64,000 nt of DNA, taken from Ptiloglossa arizonensis (lineage: Eukaryota; Arthropoda; Insecta; Hymenoptera; Colletidae). Of the stretch, positions 61,111 to 64,000 are shown piece after piece; position 1 is the first letter of the stretch; each line of letters begins with the position of its first letter. The notes beneath the pieces were generated by a model, which saw nothing but the letters and a program-made list of their open reading frames with translations, did not search any database and was not told the DNA's origin. Both the position numbers and the translations under genes were made by a program. The stretch covers positions 2,516,501 through 2,580,500 of the forward strand of contig NW_027478390.1 of assembly GCF_051014685.1 (NCBI RefSeq), given 5' to 3'.

Positions 61111-64000
61111 GGATTGAGCAAACCCAAAAATTCCTCTTGCATCTGAAAGTAGAAACTCGCCCTATTAGAACGGTATGTGTATTTGTTCTCGAGCTCATTC
61201 TGGTTAAGCGTTTGGAGCAGCAGAAGTGCGAACAAGTTGTTGCCTTCTGAACTACTTCTTAACTTCAAACTCCCATATCTCGCGAACCGATTGACCAAAC
61301 CCAAAAATTCCTCTTGCATCTGAAAGTAGAAACTCGCCCGATTACAAAGGTATTTGTATTTTTGCCCTAGGCCATTCTGGTTAAGCATTTGGAGCAGCAG
61401 ATGTGCGAAAAATTTCTTGCCTTCCCAACCATTTCTTAGCTTCAAACTCCCATATCTCGTGAACCGATTGACCAAACCCAAAAATTCCTGTTGCATCTGA
61501 TAGTAGAAATTCGCCCGGTTACAAAGGTATATGTATTTTTGCCCTAGGCCATTCTGGTTAAGCATTTGGTGCAGCAGAATTGCGAAAAATTTGTTGCCTT
61601 CTGAACCATTTCTTAGCTTCAAACTCCCATTCCTCGTGAACCGATTGACCAAACCCAAAAAGTCCTCTTGCATCTGAAAGTAGAAACTCGCCCGATTACA
61701 AAGGTATATGTATTTTTGTCCTAGGCCATTCTGGTTAAGCATTTGGAGCAGCAGAATTGCGAAAAATTTGTTGCCTTCCCAACCATTTCTTAGCTTCAAA
61801 CTCCCATATCTCGCGAACGGATTAACCAAACCCAAAAATTCCTACTGCATCTGAAAATAGAAACTCGCCCGATTACAGCGGTATGTGTATTTTTTCCCTA
61901 GGCCATTCTGGTTAAGCATTTGGAGCAGCAGAAGTGCGAAAAATTTGTTGCCTTCTGAACCATTTCTTAGCTTCAAACTCCCATATCTCGCGAACGGATT
62001 GACCAAACCCAAAAATTCCTACTGCATCTGAAAGTAGAAACTCGCCCGATTACAGCGGTATGAGTATTTTTTCCCTAGGCCATTCTGCTTAAGCGTCTGG
62101 AGCAGCAGAATTGCGCAAAAGTTGTTGCCTTCTCAACCATTTCTAAGCTTCAAACTTCCATATCTCGGGAACGGTTTGACAAAACCCAAAAATTCCTCTT
62201 GCATCTGTAAGTAGATACTCGCCCGATTACAGCGGTATGTGTATTTTTTTTCTAGGCCATTCTGGTTAAGCGTTTGTGTCAGCAGAATTGCGGAAAATTT
62301 GTTGCCTTCTCAACCATTTCTTAGCTTCAAACTCCCATATCACGCGAACGGATTGACCAAACCCAACAATTCCTAGTGTGTCTGAAAGTAGAAACACGCC
62401 CGATTACAACGGTATGTGTATTTTTTCCCTAGGCCATTCTATTTAAGCATTTGGAGCAGCAGACGTGCCAAAAATTTGTTGCCTTCTCAACCATTTCTTG
62501 GCTTCAAACTCCCATATCTCGTGAACGGATTGACCAAACCCAAAAATTCCTAGTGTGTCTGAAAGTAGAAACTCGACCGATTACAAGGGTATTCGTAGTT
62601 TTTCCCTAGGACATTCTGGTTAATTGTTTGGAGCAGCAGAAGTGCGAAAAATTTCTTGCCTTCCCAACCATTTCTTAGCTTCAAGCTCCCATATCTCGCG
62701 AACGGATTGACCAAACCCAAAAATTCCTCTTGCATCTGAAAGTAGATACCCGCCCGATTTCAACGGTTTGTGTACTTTTTTCCTAGGCCATTCTGGTTAA
62801 GCGTTTGGAGCAGGAGAATTGCCAAAAATTTGTTGCCTTCTCAACCATTTCTTAGCTTCAAGCTCCCATATCTCGCGAACGGATTGACCAAACCCAAAAA
62901 TTCCTACTGCATCTGAAAGTAGAAACACGCCAGATTACAACGGTATGTGTATTTTTTCCCTAGGCCATTCTAGTTAAGCATTTGGAGCAGCAGACGTGCC
63001 AAAAATTTGTTGCCTTCTCAACCATTTCTTAGCTTCAAACTCCCATATCTCGCGAACGGATTGACCAAACCCAAAAATTCCTCTTGCATCTGAAAGTAGA
63101 AACTCGCCCGATTACAACGGTATATGCTTTTTTTCCCTAGGCCAATCTGGTTAAGCATTTGGAGCAGCAGAAGTGCGAACAATTTGTTGCCTTCTGAACC
63201 ATTTCTTAGCTTCAAACTCCCATATCTCGCGAACGGATTGACAAAACCCCAAAAATTCCTGGTGTGTCTGAAAGTAGAACCTCGCCCGATTACAACGGTA
63301 TTTGTATTTTTGCCCTAGGCCATTCTGGTTAAGCGTTTGGAGCAGCAGAAGTGAGAAAAATTTCTGGGCTTCTCAACCATTTCTTAGCTTCAAACTCCCA
63401 TATCTCGCGAACCGATTGACCAAACCCAAAAATTCCTGTTGCGTCTGAAAGTAGAAACTCGCCCGACTTCAGAGGTATGTGTATTTTTTTTCTAAGCCAT
63501 TCTGGTTAAGCGTTTGGAGCAGCAGAATTGCGAAAAATTTGTTGCCTTCCCAACCATTTCTTAGCTTCAAACTCCCATATCTCGCGAACGGATTAACCAA
63601 ACCCAAAAATTCCTACTGCATTTGAAAGTAGAAACTCGCCCGATTACAGCGGTATGTGTATTTTTTCCCTAGGCCATTCTGGTTAAGCATTTGGAGCAGC
63701 AGAAGTGCGAAAAATTTGTTGCCTTCTGAACCATTTCTTAGCTTCAAACTCCCATATCTCGCGAACCGATTGACCAAACCCAAAAAGTCCTCTTGCATCT
63801 GAAAGTAGAAACTCGCCCGATTACAAAGGTATATGTATTTTTGCCCTAGGCCATTCTGGTTAAGCATTTGGAGCAGCAGAATTGCGAAAAATTTGTTGCC
63901 TTCCCAACCATTTCTTAGCTTCAAACTCCCATATCTCGCGAACGGATTAACCAAACCCAAAAATTCCTACTGCATCTGAAAATAGAAACTCGCCCGATTA

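Larger units (their letters stand above)
1..64000 (+). repeat. 177-bp satellite array filling the window
   Basis: The same roughly 177-bp unit recurs head to tail from the first base to the last, for about 360 copies, with no inversion and no unrelated insert. Copies differ by substitutions at perhaps 5-15 positions and by single-base indels, for example GACAAGCCC for GACCAAGCCC or AACCCAAAATTCC for AACCCAAAAATTCC, which give 176-bp units. A two-base-shorter form with CTGAAACGAAAGTCGCAC gives units near 174 bp. The unit is nucleosome-sized, as many animal and plant centromeric satellites are. Nothing here looks like coding, RNA or mobile DNA. Centromeric or pericentromeric location is inference; the tandem repeat itself is seen directly. 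Confidence 0.98.
56281..64000 (+). repeat. Domain C, downstream copy
   Basis: 56,281-58,862 copies 47,611-50,192. About 58,863-61,018 has no full partner upstream and is the extra 12 monomers that raise the offset from 8,670 to 10,800 bp. 61,019-61,661 and 62,704-63,966 copy 50,219-50,861 and parts of 51,727-53,343. Between them, about 61,662-62,703 mixes monomers also seen at 53,160 and 45,420 (TTTGTGTCAGCAG with TTGCGGAAAATTTG). The array continues past the window end. Confidence 0.8.

Noticed and set aside
1..64000. CRISPR array
   Set aside because: The repeat has a period of about 177 bp and no unique spacers; the whole unit is conserved.
1..64000. Transposable elements or insertion sequences
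   Set aside because: No unrelated inserts, terminal inverted repeats, target-site duplications or transposase-like frames were seen; every segment reads as satellite.
1..64000. Naming the host species or calling the repeat human-type alpha satellite
   Set aside because: The unit is not the 171-bp alpha monomer and I do not recognise it with confidence; a search of satellite and genome databases with the consensus would decide.

Overview
The whole 64 kb window is one uninterrupted head-to-tail satellite DNA array. The unit is about 177 bp (176 and 177 bp are the common lengths, 174 bp is rarer). Every monomer lies in the same orientation, giving roughly 360 copies, and the array runs off both ends: base 1 falls at GGTTAAGCG, which I use as monomer position 1, and the last base falls near monomer position 143. 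I found no gene, RNA gene, transposon, CRISPR array or unique spacer. A nucleosome-sized satellite with multi-monomer higher-order repeats (HORs) points to eukaryotic centromeric or pericentromeric heterochromatin. The species cannot be named from sequence alone. A typical monomer is about 42% G+C and CpG is not depleted (8 CpG seen, about 7.7 expected), which would fit a genome with little DNA methylation.

Layout. Domain A (1 to about 24,050) is built from monomers such as those carrying TATGTGTTTCTTTTCCCTAG, and contains block repeats of 9 to 30 monomers, including a clean 10-monomer tandem duplication (13,112-16,655) and a 17-monomer HOR (7,052-13,244). About 24,060-25,000 holds unusually diverged monomers and separates A from B. 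Domain B (about 25,000 to 46,500) has its own markers (TATACGTTTCTATTCCCTGG; a two-monomer 'K' cassette with a long T run and GCGATCGG) and an 18-monomer tandem HOR (28,889-35,280). Domain C (about 46,500 to 64,000) has the TATTTGTATTTTTTCCC and GTGTGTCTGAAAG variants. It is interrupted at 53,332-55,816 by a nearly identical copy of the last 2.5 kb of domain B. Altogether 43.8-53.3 kb has been copied as a super-repeat of about 9-11 kb into 53.3-64 kb, with internal gains and losses of whole monomers.

The most interesting signal is a CENP-B box. On the minus strand most monomers carry GTTCGCGAGATATGGGA, which matches 8 of the 9 essential positions of the CENP-B box (NTTCGNNNNANNCGGGN). I found 25 monomers with all 9 positions, mostly GTTCGCGAGATACGGGA, on at least three monomer backgrounds across A, B and C. 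This supports, but does not prove, a centromeric role. Long open reading frames on the minus strand are passive: 177 is divisible by 3, so a stop-free frame runs through neighbouring monomers. All block boundaries were read by eye and are good to about 20 bp.
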